This document shows positions 45,073-54,525 of a stretch of 64,000 bases of DNA, in pieces. The notes below the pieces were generated by a model. That model did no database searches. It was not told the origin of the DNA and worked only from the letters and a program-made list of their open reading frames with translations. This stretch comes from CAVZCC01 sp963773765. GTDB lineage: Bacteria; Actinomycetota; Acidimicrobiia; Acidimicrobiales; Microtrichaceae. Both the position numbers and the translations under genes were made by a program. How positions within the stretch are numbered: position 1 is the stretch's first letter; each line of letters starts with the position of its first letter. The DNA lies in contig CAVZCC010000001.1 in NCBI GenBank assembly GCA_963773765.1, positions 124,001 to 188,000 of the forward strand. Direction: 5' to 3'.

Positions 45073-45699
45073 GTGGACGACCTCGTCAGCCGACCGCTGA
45101 TGCCCCGAACGGCAGCGGCTCCGTACCACCCGTTCCGGGTCCACCCCCGGGCCCTGACCCCCGCGCAGTGCCGTCGCGTGGTGGACCTCGGGCGCTCGCT
45201 GCACGCAGGTCGGGGCGGGCTGGAGGACGTCGGGACGGGTGCCGCACCGGCCATCCGCGACTCGGCCACGGCGTGGATCCCGCCGTCGGAGGAGTCGGAC
45301 TGGATCTTCCGTCGGCTGGCCGCGGTGGCCGAGCGGGCCAACCGCCACTACCGCTTCGACCTGACGGGGTTCGAGGAGGACCTGCAGTTCACCAGCTACG
45401 ACCGTCCCGGATCCCACTACACGTGGCACCAGGACGGCCTGGACGGCCCGGTGGCCCACCGCAAGCTGTCCGTCGTGGTGCAGCTCACCGACCCGACGGA
45501 GTACCGGGGAGGGACGCTGGAGTTCCTGGAGGTCGCCGAGGACTACGACCCGGACCAACGGGCCGCCCATGTGGCCGCCACGTCCCGGCTGGGGTGTGCC
45601 GTGGTGTTCCCGTCCTTCGAGTTCCACCGCGTCCTGCCGCTGGTGGCCGGGGTGCGCCACTCCCTCGTGGCCTGGGTCAGCGGGCCGCCCTTCCGTTGA
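45073..45699 (+). CDS. 2-oxoglutarate/Fe(II) oxygenase, prolyl-4-hydroxylase (PKHD) type
   Basis: This protein of about 208 residues has the double-stranded beta-helix metal site: His and Asp in YTWHQDG, distal His in FEFHRVLPL, and a following Arg for 2-oxoglutarate in GVRHSLVAW. The layout matches PKHD/PiuC-type hydroxylases acting on proteins or small molecules. The substrate is unknown. The leaderless-type start at 45073 and ATG 45100 differ by nine residues. It is tail to tail with the pseudo-esterase fusion gene. Confidence 0.85.
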   Translation: MDDLVSRPLMPRTAAAPYHPFRVHPRALTPAQCRRVVDLGRSLHAGRGGLEDVGTGAAPAIRDSATAWIPPSEESDWIFRRLAAVAERANRHYRFDLTGFEEDLQFTSYDRPGSHYTWHQDGLDGPVAHRKLSVVVQLTDPTEYRGGTLEFLEVAEDYDPDQRAAHVAATSRLGCAVVFPSFEFHRVLPLVAGVRHSLVAWVSGPPFR

Positions 45700-45714
45700 G
45701 CCCGGTCGGGGAGA

Positions 45715-47226
45715 TCAGGTCGACCGGGCGTGCTCGCGCACGAAGGTCATCACGGTGTCCGCCGTGGTGGGTCCCCAGCCGTGCCCGCCGGTGCTGGACA
45801 CGACCAGTTCGGCGCCCGCTCCGCCGGTCCCGCCCAACCGTTCGGTCGTGACGGTGCCGGTGGGGTCGGTCCGTCGGGAGGCGGGCCCGGCGTCGATGAG
45901 GTCCCCCCATCGGGTGAGCACGTCGGTCGCGGCCGGGGCCGGGGGCCGGGAGACCGAGGCGGCCGGGTCGGTGAGCGCGGCCAGACCCGGGCCGTAGCCG
46001 CCGGTGACGGGCAGCACGTCGTCGTCCGCGTTCCACACCACCAGCAGCGAGACGGGCGGGTCCAGGGTGCACGGTTCGGGCAGGAAGGCCCCCGAGACCG
46101 ACGAGGCCGACGCGAACACCTCGGGCCGGATGCACGCCAGCGCGCCCGCCATCTGGCCGCCGGGACCGAAGCCCACGGCGTGGACCCGGTTCAGGTCCAC
46201 GCAGCGGCGGGCCACCACGTCGTCCACCACCGCCAGGGTGAACAACGTGTCGTCCGGCCGGCGGGAGTCCTGGGCCACGTTGAGCTCCAGTTCCGGCTCG
46301 GCCGGCTCGATGGTGGCCACCAGGTAGCCGGCCTCCAGGGCGCGGGCCTCCAGGTCGGTCCGGGCCTGGAACTCGTCCGCCGTCTGGCCGTAGCCGGTGA
46401 GGGCCACCACCAGGCCCTGCGGTCCGCCCGTCCCGTCACCGGTGGCGGGTTCCGGGACGGCCAGGCGGTAGGGCCGGGCCGTGCCCCGGCTCAGCACGCT
46501 GCCCCCGACCACGCCGGTGCCGTCGTCGGACGCTCCAGGGCTGCATCCGGCGGAGGCCTTCTCCCGCACGTCGGGGCCGACCTGCACCCCGGCCCGTCCC
46601 GGTTGGGCCGGGCCGAGGGTGGGACGTTCTCCGACCGACCGGCCGACGGCCACCACCACCGCCACCACGACGACGGCGGGAACGACGGTGGTCCAGCGAA
46701 CCAACCGCCGCCGCCGGCGACGGGCCCGGGGGGCGGCGGCTCCCGCTCCGCCCACCAGCGGGTCCCCCAGCGCCCGGTACGACACGCCGGGCGGGGGAGC
46801 GAGGACGGCGGCGTCCCGGGTCGCCTCGTCCACGGCCACGCCCAGGAACCCGGCCACCTGTTCGATCGGGTAGCCGGCCAGGTGGTGCAGCGCCGCGGCG
46901 GACCGTTGCGGGTCCGGGCACGAGGCCAACCGGCGGCGCAGCGCGGCCCGGAGCGTCTCGTCGTCGGATCCCGGCGAGACGTCGGCCAGCGAGCCACTCG
47001 TCCCCGGCCGGGCCCGGCGCCCCTCGGCGATGACCCCGACCGAGTTCCGGACCGCCTCCGCCGCCAGGTCCGACAACAGGCGGGGGTCGGCCGCGTCGCG
47101 GCGGGCCCGCACCCGCTCCGCGGAGATGCGGGACGCGGCGGATGCCGCGGGCCGGTCGCCCAGCAGGCGGAAGGTGATCGCGTAGGCGTTGGCCTCGAGG
47201 GGATCGGGGGTGGGCTGGTCGGACAC
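45715..47226 (-). CDS. Membrane fusion: degenerate ECF sigma-like domain plus pseudo-esterase domain
   Basis: This protein of about 503 residues is open without interruption. Residues 10-60 resemble sigma region 2 (NAYAITFRLLGDRPAA) and 88-140 resemble region 4 (ASCPDPQRSAAALHHLAGYP, then EQVAGFLGV). A basic stop-transfer (RRRRRR) and one membrane helix (179-196) follow. The outside domain (about 250-500) looks like the PHB-depolymerase/LpqC esterase family: ALTGYGQTADEF at the oxyanion site and SSTGGHGW with the His. The nucleophile elbow, normally GxSxGG, is GFGPGG with Gly at 354, so it is probably not a hydrolase. Such a fusion could couple an outside ligand to gene expression. The start could also be ATG 47241. 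Confidence 0.75.
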   Translation of the reverse strand: MSDQPTPDPLEANAYAITFRLLGDRPAASAASRISAERVRARRDAADPRLLSDLAAEAVRNSVGVIAEGRRARPGTSGSLADVSPGSDDETLRAALRRRLASCPDPQRSAAALHHLAGYPIEQVAGFLGVAVDEATRDAAVLAPPPGVSYRALGDPLVGGAGAAAPRARRRRRRLVRWTTVVPAVVVVAVVVAVGRSVGERPTLGPAQPGRAGVQVGPDVREKASAGCSPGASDDGTGVVGGSVLSRGTARPYRLAVPEPATGDGTGGPQGLVVALTGYGQTADEFQARTDLEARALEAGYLVATIEPAEPELELNVAQDSRRPDDTLFTLAVVDDVVARRCVDLNRVHAVGFGPGGQMAGALACIRPEVFASASSVSGAFLPEPCTLDPPVSLLVVWNADDDVLPVTGGYGPGLAALTDPAASVSRPPAPAATDVLTRWGDLIDAGPASRRTDPTGTVTTERLGGTGGAGAELVVSSTGGHGWGPTTADTVMTFVREHARST

Positions 47227-47352
47227 GGTGCCCCGCCACATTACGGGCGCGCCGCCACCGGCCCCGGCCGCGCTCCCCGTCGCCGCGTGCTGCCTGAGGG
47301 CCCGCTCGGCCGCATGCACCGGTCGTCGGGTCGATGACGCCACACTGGAGCC

Positions 47353-48664
47353 GTGCCGAGCGAGGACCAGGACGACCACGGGCGGAGCGGTCCCGGCACC
47401 GGGGGCGGGGGTTCCGGGCCCGGTCGCCAGTTCTTCGTCCCCGCTCCCGGTGGCACCCCGGACCCACCGCCGTCCGCGCCGCCCCCCAGGCTGCGACCCC
47501 CCGCCGCCCCACCGCCCGCCGCTCCACCTCCTGCCGCCCCGCCTCCGGCAGCCCCACCTCCGGCAGCACCGCCGCGCCAGGCGCCACGGCCGAACGCCCC
47601 GTCGTCCCCCGCCCCATCGCCGGCCGCGCCGCCACCGGCCCGTCGGACCGCTCCCGCCGGGACGCCGCCGGGGGGCCGGCCACCGGGCGGCCGGGGTCCG
47701 TCCCCCCGCCCGGCGGGCCCGGCCCCGCGCCGCAGTCGTCGCCGGTGGATCCGCTGGGTCGTCGTCGGCGTCCCGCTGCTGCTCCTGGTGGTCGCCCTGG
47801 TGCTGGGGTTCCGGGCCTTCTCGTCCTACCGGTCCATCGAGCGGATCGACCTGAGCGCGGTGCTGGACCCCGTGAGCGGCGACACCGTCAACTACCTGCT
47901 CGTCGGATCGGACTCCCGGGACGAACTGGACCCGGACGTCCCCGTCGGCGGCGAGTCCACCGTGACCGGCAAGCGCAGCGACACGATCATCCTGCTGCAG
48001 GTCGGCCCGTCGGGCTCCCGGATGATGTCCATCCCCCGGGACCTGTGGGTCACCGGCGCCGACACCGGCAAGCAGGGGCGCATCAACGGTGCGTACAACG
48101 CCGGGCCGGCCAACCTGGTGCAGACCGTCAAGGACAACCTCGAGGTGCCGGTCAACCACTACATGGAGGTCGGCTTCGGGTCCTTCGCCGGGGTGGTCGA
48201 CGCGCTGGGCGGCGTCACCGTCACCGTCCCCCACCCGGCCTTCGACGTGAAGTCCGGCCTGAAGATCGAGCAGGCCGGCGAGGTCACCCTGGACGGACGC
48301 CAGGCCCTGGCCTACGTGCGGTCCCGGACCTACACCGAGGTCATCGACGGCAAGCCCGTGACCGATCCCACCGCGGACCTGGGCCGTGAGGAGCGCCAGC
48401 AGCAGTTCCTGCGGACCGCGCTGGCGGACGTCGGGCGCACCCGCAACCCGTTCACCCTGGTCGGGGTGGGCGGTGCGATGTCCGAGGGGCTGGTCATCGA
48501 CGACAGCCTGGGTGCGCTCGACCTGTTCTCCCTGGCCCGCAAGCTGGGCGGGTCGGATCCGGAGACCGTGGTGCTGCCCACCGAGGGGGCCCGCCGGGGC
48601 GGCGCCGTCGGTGCTGGTGCTGGTGGAGCCCCAGGCCCAGGAGGTCCTGGCCGGGTTCCGCTGA
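47353..48664 (+). CDS. LytR-CpsA-Psr (LCP) family protein, frame broken near its end
   Basis: This protein of about 436 residues has a long Pro/Ala-rich cytoplasmic tail with PPPAA repeats (about 45-80), a basic patch and one membrane helix (about 133-155), then an extracellular LCP domain: YLLVGSDSRDE, KRSDTIILLQV, MSIPRDLWV and LAYVRSRTY, with the Arg/Asp residues that hold pyrophosphate lipid. LCP enzymes attach glycopolymers to peptidoglycan. One extra base at 48606/48607 shifts the end; reading GCC or GCG there restores a tail of A-S-V-L-V-L-V-E-P and a stop at 48664. Divergent from the pseudo-esterase fusion. Confidence 0.88.
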
Positions 48665-48730
48665 GGAACTGCCGGTAGGGTGCCGGGGTTCGACCACGCC
48701 CGGCGCCGCCGGCAGAAGGAGACAGCAGCG

Positions 48731-49285
48731 ATGGCCACCGAGTGCCCGGCCCCCGACGGATCCTCGCCCCGCCAGACCAAGTTCTCGGGCCCGATGCCCA
48801 TGTGCATCGACCCGGAGAAGAGCTACCAGGCGGAGATCGTCACCAACCACGGGACGATGACGGCCTTCCTGTACCCGCAGAAGGCCCCGAAGACCGTGAA
48901 CAACTTCGTGAGCCTGGCCCGGTACCACTACTACGACGGCCTGGTCTTCCACCGGATCATCCGGGAGTTCATGATCCAGGGCGGCTGCCCGGAGGGCTCC
49001 GGGCGGGGCAACCCCGGCTACCGGTTCGAGGACGAGCTGCCCGAGCCCGGCAAGTACGAGGTCGGCTCGCTGGCCATGGCCAACGCGGGGCCGAACACCA
49101 ACGGGAGCCAGTTCTTCGTCGTCTCCGGCGCCCACGGGGTGCAGCTCCCGCCGCAGTACTCCCTGTTCGGCAAGTTGATCGACGGCTTCGACGTGCTCGA
49201 CGCCATCCAGAAGGTGCCGACGGGCGCCGGCGACCGTCCCAAGGACGACGTCGTCATCGAGTCCGTCACCATCACGGAGAGCTGA
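48731..49285 (+). CDS. Cyclophilin-type peptidyl-prolyl cis-trans isomerase
   Basis: This 184-residue single-domain cyclophilin has the active-site motif FHRIIREFMIQGG, then GSLAMANAGPNTNGSQFFV and the Trp-loop position replaced in LPPQYSLFGKLIDG. No signal peptide is present, so it is cytoplasmic. The ATG has an AAGGAG motif, and a TAGGGT box lies about 50 bases upstream. It is followed after 13 bases by the ABC1-kinase gene. Confidence 0.93.
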   Translation: MATECPAPDGSSPRQTKFSGPMPMCIDPEKSYQAEIVTNHGTMTAFLYPQKAPKTVNNFVSLARYHYYDGLVFHRIIREFMIQGGCPEGSGRGNPGYRFEDELPEPGKYEVGSLAMANAGPNTNGSQFFVVSGAHGVQLPPQYSLFGKLIDGFDVLDAIQKVPTGAGDRPKDDVVIESVTITES

Positions 49286-49298
49286 CCGGCACCGACCG

Positions 49299-51002
49299 AT
49301 GGGCGGGAACCGTCGGGCCGGTCGCCGGCCGATCACCATCCTGGCCGTGGCGACGACAGCCGTGGTCGCGGCAGCCGTGGCGGTGACCGGCGCGGTCGCG
49401 GTCGTGCGCCGACGCCGGGCCGGGGCCGCCGCCGGCGCGGTCCCGCCGGGGCCGGCCGCGCACGTCCCGCATGGACCGGGCCAGCCGCACCGTCCACCTG
49501 GCCCGCATGGGCGCGCGGACCGGCACGGACTACGTCGCCATGCGGGCCCGGTCCGCGCTGTCGTCCGACGAGCGGCGGGGGGAGCTGGAGGCGCAGTTCC
49601 ACCTGCGCAGCGCGGAGCAGGTGGCAGAGATGCTGGGCGGCATGAAGGGCGCGCTCATGAAGCTCGGCCAGATGGCCAGCTACCTGGACCAGGGCCTGCC
49701 GGAGCCGGTGCGTGAGGCGTTGGCCCAGCTGCAGTCCGACGCGCCGCCGATGGCGCCGGAGCTGGTGGAGCAGGTCATCCGGGCCGAGCTGGGCGACGCC
49801 CCGGAGCGGGTCTTCGCCCGATGGGACCCCGTGCCGCTGGCCGCGGCGTCCATCGGCCAGGTGCACGCCGCGGTCACCCACGACGGCCTGGCCGTGGCGG
49901 TGAAGGTGCAGTACCCCGGCGTGGACCGGGCCGTGGCCTCGGACCTGGAGAACACCGACCTGCTGTTCAACGTGATGGGCATGCTGTTCCCGGGCATGGA
50001 CCCCAAGCCGATCGTGGCCGAGCTGCGCGAGCGGCTGGTCGAGGAGCTCGACTACCGCATCGAGGCCGACCACCAGCAGCGTCTTCGCCGACTACTACGC
50101 CGGGCACCCCTACATCCACGTCCCGGCCGTGGTGGACGACCTGTCCACCGCCCGGGTCCTGACCACGGAGCTGGCCGAGGGGGCGAACTTCGCCGAGGTG
50201 GTGCAGTGGCCCGACGAGGAGCGCCAGCTCACCGCGGAGACGCTGTACCGGTTCGCGTTCGGCAGCATCTACCAGCTGCGCGCCTTCAACGGGGACCCGC
50301 ACCCCGGCAACTACCTGTTCCGGCCCGGGCGGCCAGGTCACGTTCCTGGACTTCGGCCTGTGCAAGCGGTTCACCGACGACGAGGTGAAGGTCTTCGAGG
50401 AGATGATCCGGGCCATGGTGCACGAGCGCGACGTCCGGGCGTTCCACCGGGTGGTGGAGCGCATCGGCATCCTGCCGCCCGGCTTCGAGATCTCCGACGA
50501 GGACCTGGCGGAGTACTTCGGGCACTTCTACGAGTTCGTGATGGAGGACCGGGTGATGGAGATCACCCCGGAGTGGTCCTCACGGTCGGTGCGGCAGTTC
50601 TTCGACCTGTCCGGCCCCCACGCCGACATCATGAAGGCCGCCAACCTGCCGCCGTCCATGGTCATCATCCAGCGCATCAACCTGGGCCTGTTCGCCCTGT
50701 TCGGCGACCTGCGGGCGCGGGGCAACTGGCGCCGCATCGCCGAGGAGCTGTGGCCGTTCGCCGCCGGCCCGCCGTCCACGCCGATGGGCGAGGAGATCGC
50801 GGCGTGGCGGGCGGTGCACCGACCGGGACTGACCGGGCGGCCCACCACGACCGACCGGCCGGGGTGCGGGGGCTACTCGACCAGGCGGATCGGGTTGCCC
50901 AGGATGGCGGCGGACCACGTGGTGGTGTCGCTCACGCCGGACGGGAAGGCGGCCCGGACCTTGATCCAGCACCCCGTGCCCACGTTGCTGTCGCAGGTGT
51001 AG
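49299..51002 (+). CDS. ABC1/UbiB-family kinase with N-terminal membrane helix, frame broken three times
   Basis: After one membrane helix (about residues 12-35) the protein carries ABC1 motifs: GALMKLGQMASYLDQ, AAASIGQVHAA, EELDYRIEA, NGDPHPGNYLF and FLDFGLC. Single extra bases at 49469/49470, 50079/50080 and 50329/50330 break the frame; each can be read as a doubled third codon base (P, Q, G). As read, the last frame stays open to 51002 and overlaps the convergent TadG-like gene by 130 bases; one more extra base near 50823 would end it at 50832, which is more natural. Role: quinone/lipid-linked ATPase. Confidence 0.8.
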
Positions 51003-52665
51003 TCGGAGGGGATCGGGATGTCCACGTTCACACTGCGCCCGTTGAACCCGGTTCCGGAGGACACGTTGCTGATCGTGCAGGTGGAGGCGTTGGTGGTCAT
51101 GGCGCCGCCGTCGTTGCGGGCGAAGGCGCAGCCCGAGAAGGTGGCCGCGTACTCCGTCGGGGGCAGGATCTGCAGCGTGCCCGCCGCCGCGGCGTCGCCC
51201 ATGTCGTACAGCGTGACCCGCAGGGTCCGGCCGGCGTCGTAGGGCAGCACCCGGGCCAGGTAGAAGGTGGTGTTGGCCGCAGTGGCGTTGGCGTAGATGG
51301 GCAGGCGGCCCCGTGCGTTGATGGCCACCGTCGATGCCGTCCACCGCGCTCAGCCCGGCGCTGCCGAACCCGGTGAAGATGGACATGCGGTTGTGGCCCC
51401 CGGTGGCGACGCCGGAGTTGTACACGGTGGGGGCGGCGGCGGTGGCGTTGGTCCGGACCTGGAGGATGTACTCACCGGTCTGCACCGAGCCGGCCGGGAT
51501 GGTGCAGATGGTCACGTTCTGGCGGAACAGCTCGGCGAAGGTGTTGGCGCCGTCGGCCGAGTTGATCACGGATTGGCCGTCGGCCGCGCCGGCGGTCGGG
51601 TGCAGCATGTTGTAGATGGTGTCCTGGCCGTTCTGGCCCGGGGTGAACGCCGGCATGGTCACGGTGCAGCCCGGCACCACGGGGTTGTCGGTGTCGGTCC
51701 ACGGTGTGGAATCCGGCTCCCGCACGATGAAGGTGGTGCGGTTGTCCCTGCCGCTGATGTCCTGGTCGCCCGTGCACCACGCCGTCAGGCCGCGGCGGCG
51801 TACCGCGCCGAGCGCGTCGGGGTAGGGGTTGCCGGGCAGCGCCTGGAGGGCGTCGGCCTGGGCCTGGGTGGGCATGTTGGTGCTCGCAGGTGTCGCCCAC
51901 GTAGGTCATGGCCGGGTCGTAGACCTGCACGTTCAGGGGCTGGCCGGAGACGACGGACTTGACCTTGAGGGCGAAGAAGTAGCCGTCGAAGGAGTAGTCG
52001 TCGTTGTTGATGCCGGGGTTGGCGGTGCCGGTGCAGTTGGCCACGGTGTTGGGGCAGACCTTGGCCTGGTAGCGGTCACCGGAGATCTTGGTGGAGTTGG
52101 GCGCGGCCATGTTGATCCAGAACTGCGGGGAGTTCTGGTTGCGGGCCGGGTCGTTGCCCAGCTTGTTCTCGGGCGAGCCCATGGGCACGGGGGCCACGTA
52201 CTCGGCCACGGCCTCGCGGTGTCATGCGGATCTTGTCGATGCCGATCAGGCCCAGGAAGTACGACGGCACGTCCGCGGTCACCTTGACCCGGAGCCGGTT
52301 GGGGTTGGCCTCCTGGGTCACCGCGATGGCGGTGTTGTAGCCGCCGCCCTCGCCGTAGCCGTTCTTGGCCACCTCGCCCTTGGCCCGGGTGGTGGCGTTG
52401 CCCAGGTCCGCGGGCAGGAACACCACCCCGGCGTGGGCGCCGGAGTCCGCGGCGCGCTGGATCCGCTCGGCCCGCAGCCACCAGTTGGACACGTCCACCG
52501 CGAACCCGGCGAACAGCACCATCAGCACGAGCGTCAGCGCCATCCACACCAGGGCGATGCCGCGCTCCTTGCGGGTGCGGTCGCGCCACGGCGTGCGGGG
52601 GCGCGGGGGGTGCGGCCCTCGCCCCGGGCCCAGCGGCCGCGCCGTCGCGTCGCTCCGGTGCCCAT
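50873..52665 (-). CDS. TadG-like membrane-anchored surface protein, frame broken five times
   Basis: After correction this is a protein of about 595 residues. The N-terminus R-K-E-R-G-I-A-L-V followed by a hydrophobic helix (MALTLVLMVLFAGFAVD) is the TadE/TadG class III signal, processed as a prepilin. The rest is a secreted beta-rich domain with many Asn, Thr and Cys (for example SGCAFARNDGG and SDYTCDSNVGTGC). Extra bases lie in two G-runs near 52597-52612 and at 52216/52217, 51885/51886 and 51329/51330. The ATG overlaps the TadE-like stop (TGATG). No pilus motor genes are in the window. Confidence 0.78.
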
Positions 52666-53324
52666 CAGCTGCACTGGTCCGTGGGCAGGGGCTCGAGGCG
52701 CATCACGGTGTGGCCGTCCACGTAGCGGAAGTTCCCGATGAGCTTGGTCAGGTAGTTGTGCTTGACCTGCACGAACACGCCGATGGAGTCCACGGTGGTG
52801 CCGCACGCGTCGGGGGCGGCCCAGCCGCCGGAGGAGTAGACCATCGAGCTGCTGCCGGCGTCCCACGTGTAGCGGAAGCAGTTGGCCGAGCAGCCGCCGG
52901 CCAGGTTGTCGCCGGGGAACCCGCCGGTGGGCGCACCGTCGGCGGTGGCGTTGTTGACCTTGTAGACGGTCATGCCCACGGGCTGGGCGCTGGCCAGGGA
53001 CTTCAGGTCGGCGGTGACGGCGGCGGCCACGCCGTCGGCGGCCGCCCGCTGGGCGGTGCTGTTCGTGCCGGCCGGTGCGTAGCTGGTGGCCGCCAGTCGG
53101 GCCCCGCTCCGGCTGGCGCCGGTGGCGGTGGCGCCGGTCGCGTACACCAGGCCGAACTCGATGATGCCCAACAGGAACACCAGGAGCACGGGCAGGATGA
53201 GCGCGGCCTCGATGAGGGCGGCCCCGGAGTCGGAGCGTCGGTGGCCGCGAGGAAGGAGACCCCGACGGCGCGCCCCGCGGAGTTCCCGACCACGGCCCGG
53301 AGGGGCGGATCGGTGCTGCATCAC
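52665..53324 (-). CDS. TadE-like pilus assembly protein
   Basis: This 219-residue protein has a basic N-terminus (35 residues) followed by the TadE signature SGAALIEAALILPVLLVFLL, with the Glu at the prepilin cleavage position. The outside part contains three or four Cys (GGCSANCFRYTW, PDACGTT). TadE-type pseudopilins assemble with the Flp/Tad pilus or act as minor surface anchors. GTG 53324 is directly followed by ATG 53321, either of which could start. It is translationally coupled to the TadG-like gene. Confidence 0.85.
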   Translation of the reverse strand: MMQHRSAPPGRGRELRGARRRGLLPRGHRRSDSGAALIEAALILPVLLVFLLGIIEFGLVYATGATATGASRSGARLAATSYAPAGTNSTAQRAAADGVAAAVTADLKSLASAQPVGMTVYKVNNATADGAPTGGFPGDNLAGGCSANCFRYTWDAGSSSMVYSSGGWAAPDACGTTVDSIGVFVQVKHNYLTKLIGNFRYVDGHTVMRLEPLPTDQCS

Positions 53325-53449
53325 GTTCTACGGTGTCGGCAATCGCCGGCCGTTACTTGAGCCGGACGGCCCAACGCCGATGGGGCGATCTACCCAGTCC
53401 GGCCGCAACCGCCCGGTCGGGGCGGTCCCCGAACCGAGGAGTGGCCACC

Positions 53450-54391
53450 GTGCCCGTCGATCCCGAACTGCAGCCGATCGTGGACCTGGTCAACGCGTCG
53501 GAGGTTCCTCCACCCCGGGAACTGGGGGTGGAGGGGATGCGGGCGAACTTCGGGCTGATGTGCGCCGGGTTCGGCGCCGGGCCCGAGGTCGCCTCCGTGG
53601 AGGACCGCCCCCTGGACCTGGCGGACGGCTCCGCCGTGGGGGTCCGGGTCTACCGCCCCGCATCGGTGGGTGACGCCCCGGCCCCGGCCGTGGTCTGGTT
53701 CCATGGCGGCGGCTTCGTCATCGGCACCCTGGACAGCCACGACCAGACCTGCCGCCTCCTGGCCGACGGCGCCGGCGTGGTGGTGGTGGCCGTGGACTAC
53801 CGGCTGGCTCCCGAGCACGCCTTCCCGGCCGCTGCCGACGACGCCTCGGCCGCCGTCCGGGCCGTGGTGGAGCAGGCCGACGCCCTGGGGGTCGATCCCG
53901 GGCGGGTGGCGGTGGCAGGCGACTCCGCCGGGGGCAACCTGGCCGCGGTGGCGGCCCGGAGGTGCCGTGGCCTGGTCACGTTCCAGCTGCTCGTCTACCC
54001 GGTCTGCGACCTGACCCACGACGGGGACCGGTACCCGTCGTTCCGGGACAACGCCGAGGGCTACGTGCTCACGGCGGACACCATGGCGTTCTTCGACGAG
54101 TCCTACGTCCCGGACCCGGCCGACCGGTCCGACCCGGACGCGAGCCCGGTCCTGGCCGGGGACCTGGGCGGACTGGCCCCGGCCCTGGTCCTGACCGCGG
54201 AGTTCGACCCACTGCGCGACGAGGGCGAGGCGTACGCCGCCCGTCTGGCCGGCGCAGGGGTCCCGGTCACCCTCAGCCGGTACGACGGGGCGATCCACAT
54301 GTTCTTCCAGATGGCGGGGTTCACCTCCATCGGCCGCCGGGCCGTGGACGAGGTCGTGGCCGCCCTCCGGGAGCACCTGCACCCGGACTGA
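53450..54391 (+). CDS. Alpha/beta-hydrolase esterase of the hormone-sensitive lipase family
   Basis: This 313-residue protein has the HSL motif FHGGGFVIG forming the oxyanion hole, the nucleophile Ser in AGDSAGGNLA, the acid Asp in EFDPLRDEG and His in DGAIHMFFQM. It should hydrolyse short-chain esters in the cytoplasm. I chose GTG 53450, which has GAGGAG at good spacing; GTG 53441 is three codons earlier. A long nested hairpin follows the stop. Confidence 0.92.
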   Translation: MPVDPELQPIVDLVNASEVPPPRELGVEGMRANFGLMCAGFGAGPEVASVEDRPLDLADGSAVGVRVYRPASVGDAPAPAVVWFHGGGFVIGTLDSHDQTCRLLADGAGVVVVAVDYRLAPEHAFPAAADDASAAVRAVVEQADALGVDPGRVAVAGDSAGGNLAAVAARRCRGLVTFQLLVYPVCDLTHDGDRYPSFRDNAEGYVLTADTMAFFDESYVPDPADRSDPDASPVLAGDLGGLAPALVLTAEFDPLRDEGEAYAARLAGAGVPVTLSRYDGAIHMFFQMAGFTSIGRRAVDEVVAALREHLHPD

Positions 54392-54397
54392 CCACCT

Positions 54398-54454
54398 CCC
54401 GGTTCTGGCGTCACGGATCGGTGGCGCCCACCGATGACTGACGCCAGAACCGGG
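54398..54454 (+). terminator. Nested long hairpin after the esterase gene
   Basis: Outer arms of 16 bp (54398-54413 and 54439-54454) are perfectly complementary. Between them an 8-bp inner stem (ATCGGTGG/CCACCGAT) around CGC continues the helix after a 3-base internal loop. It begins seven bases after the esterase stop. It probably ends transcription before the aldehyde dehydrogenase. Confidence 0.65.
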
Positions 54455-54513
54455 TGGGTCGTCCCGACGCCGCTCGCCCAGCGGCCCATGGGACCGTCGT
54501 GGGGACCCCGGTG

Positions 54514-54519
54514 TACCGT
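54514..54519 (+). promoter_or_regulatory. TANNNT -10 box for the second aldehyde dehydrogenase gene
   Basis: TACCGT ends six bases before ATG 54526 with no Shine-Dalgarno motif. It identifies the start of the frame-broken gene. Confidence 0.5.
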
Positions 54520-54525
54520 CGCGGG

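Noticed and set aside
47353..48678. Native C-terminus of the LCP protein in the unshifted frame (ending at 48678)
   Set aside because: The Gly/Ala/Pro tail of the unshifted frame is low-complexity, while the other frame gives a hydrophobic strand and a normal ending.
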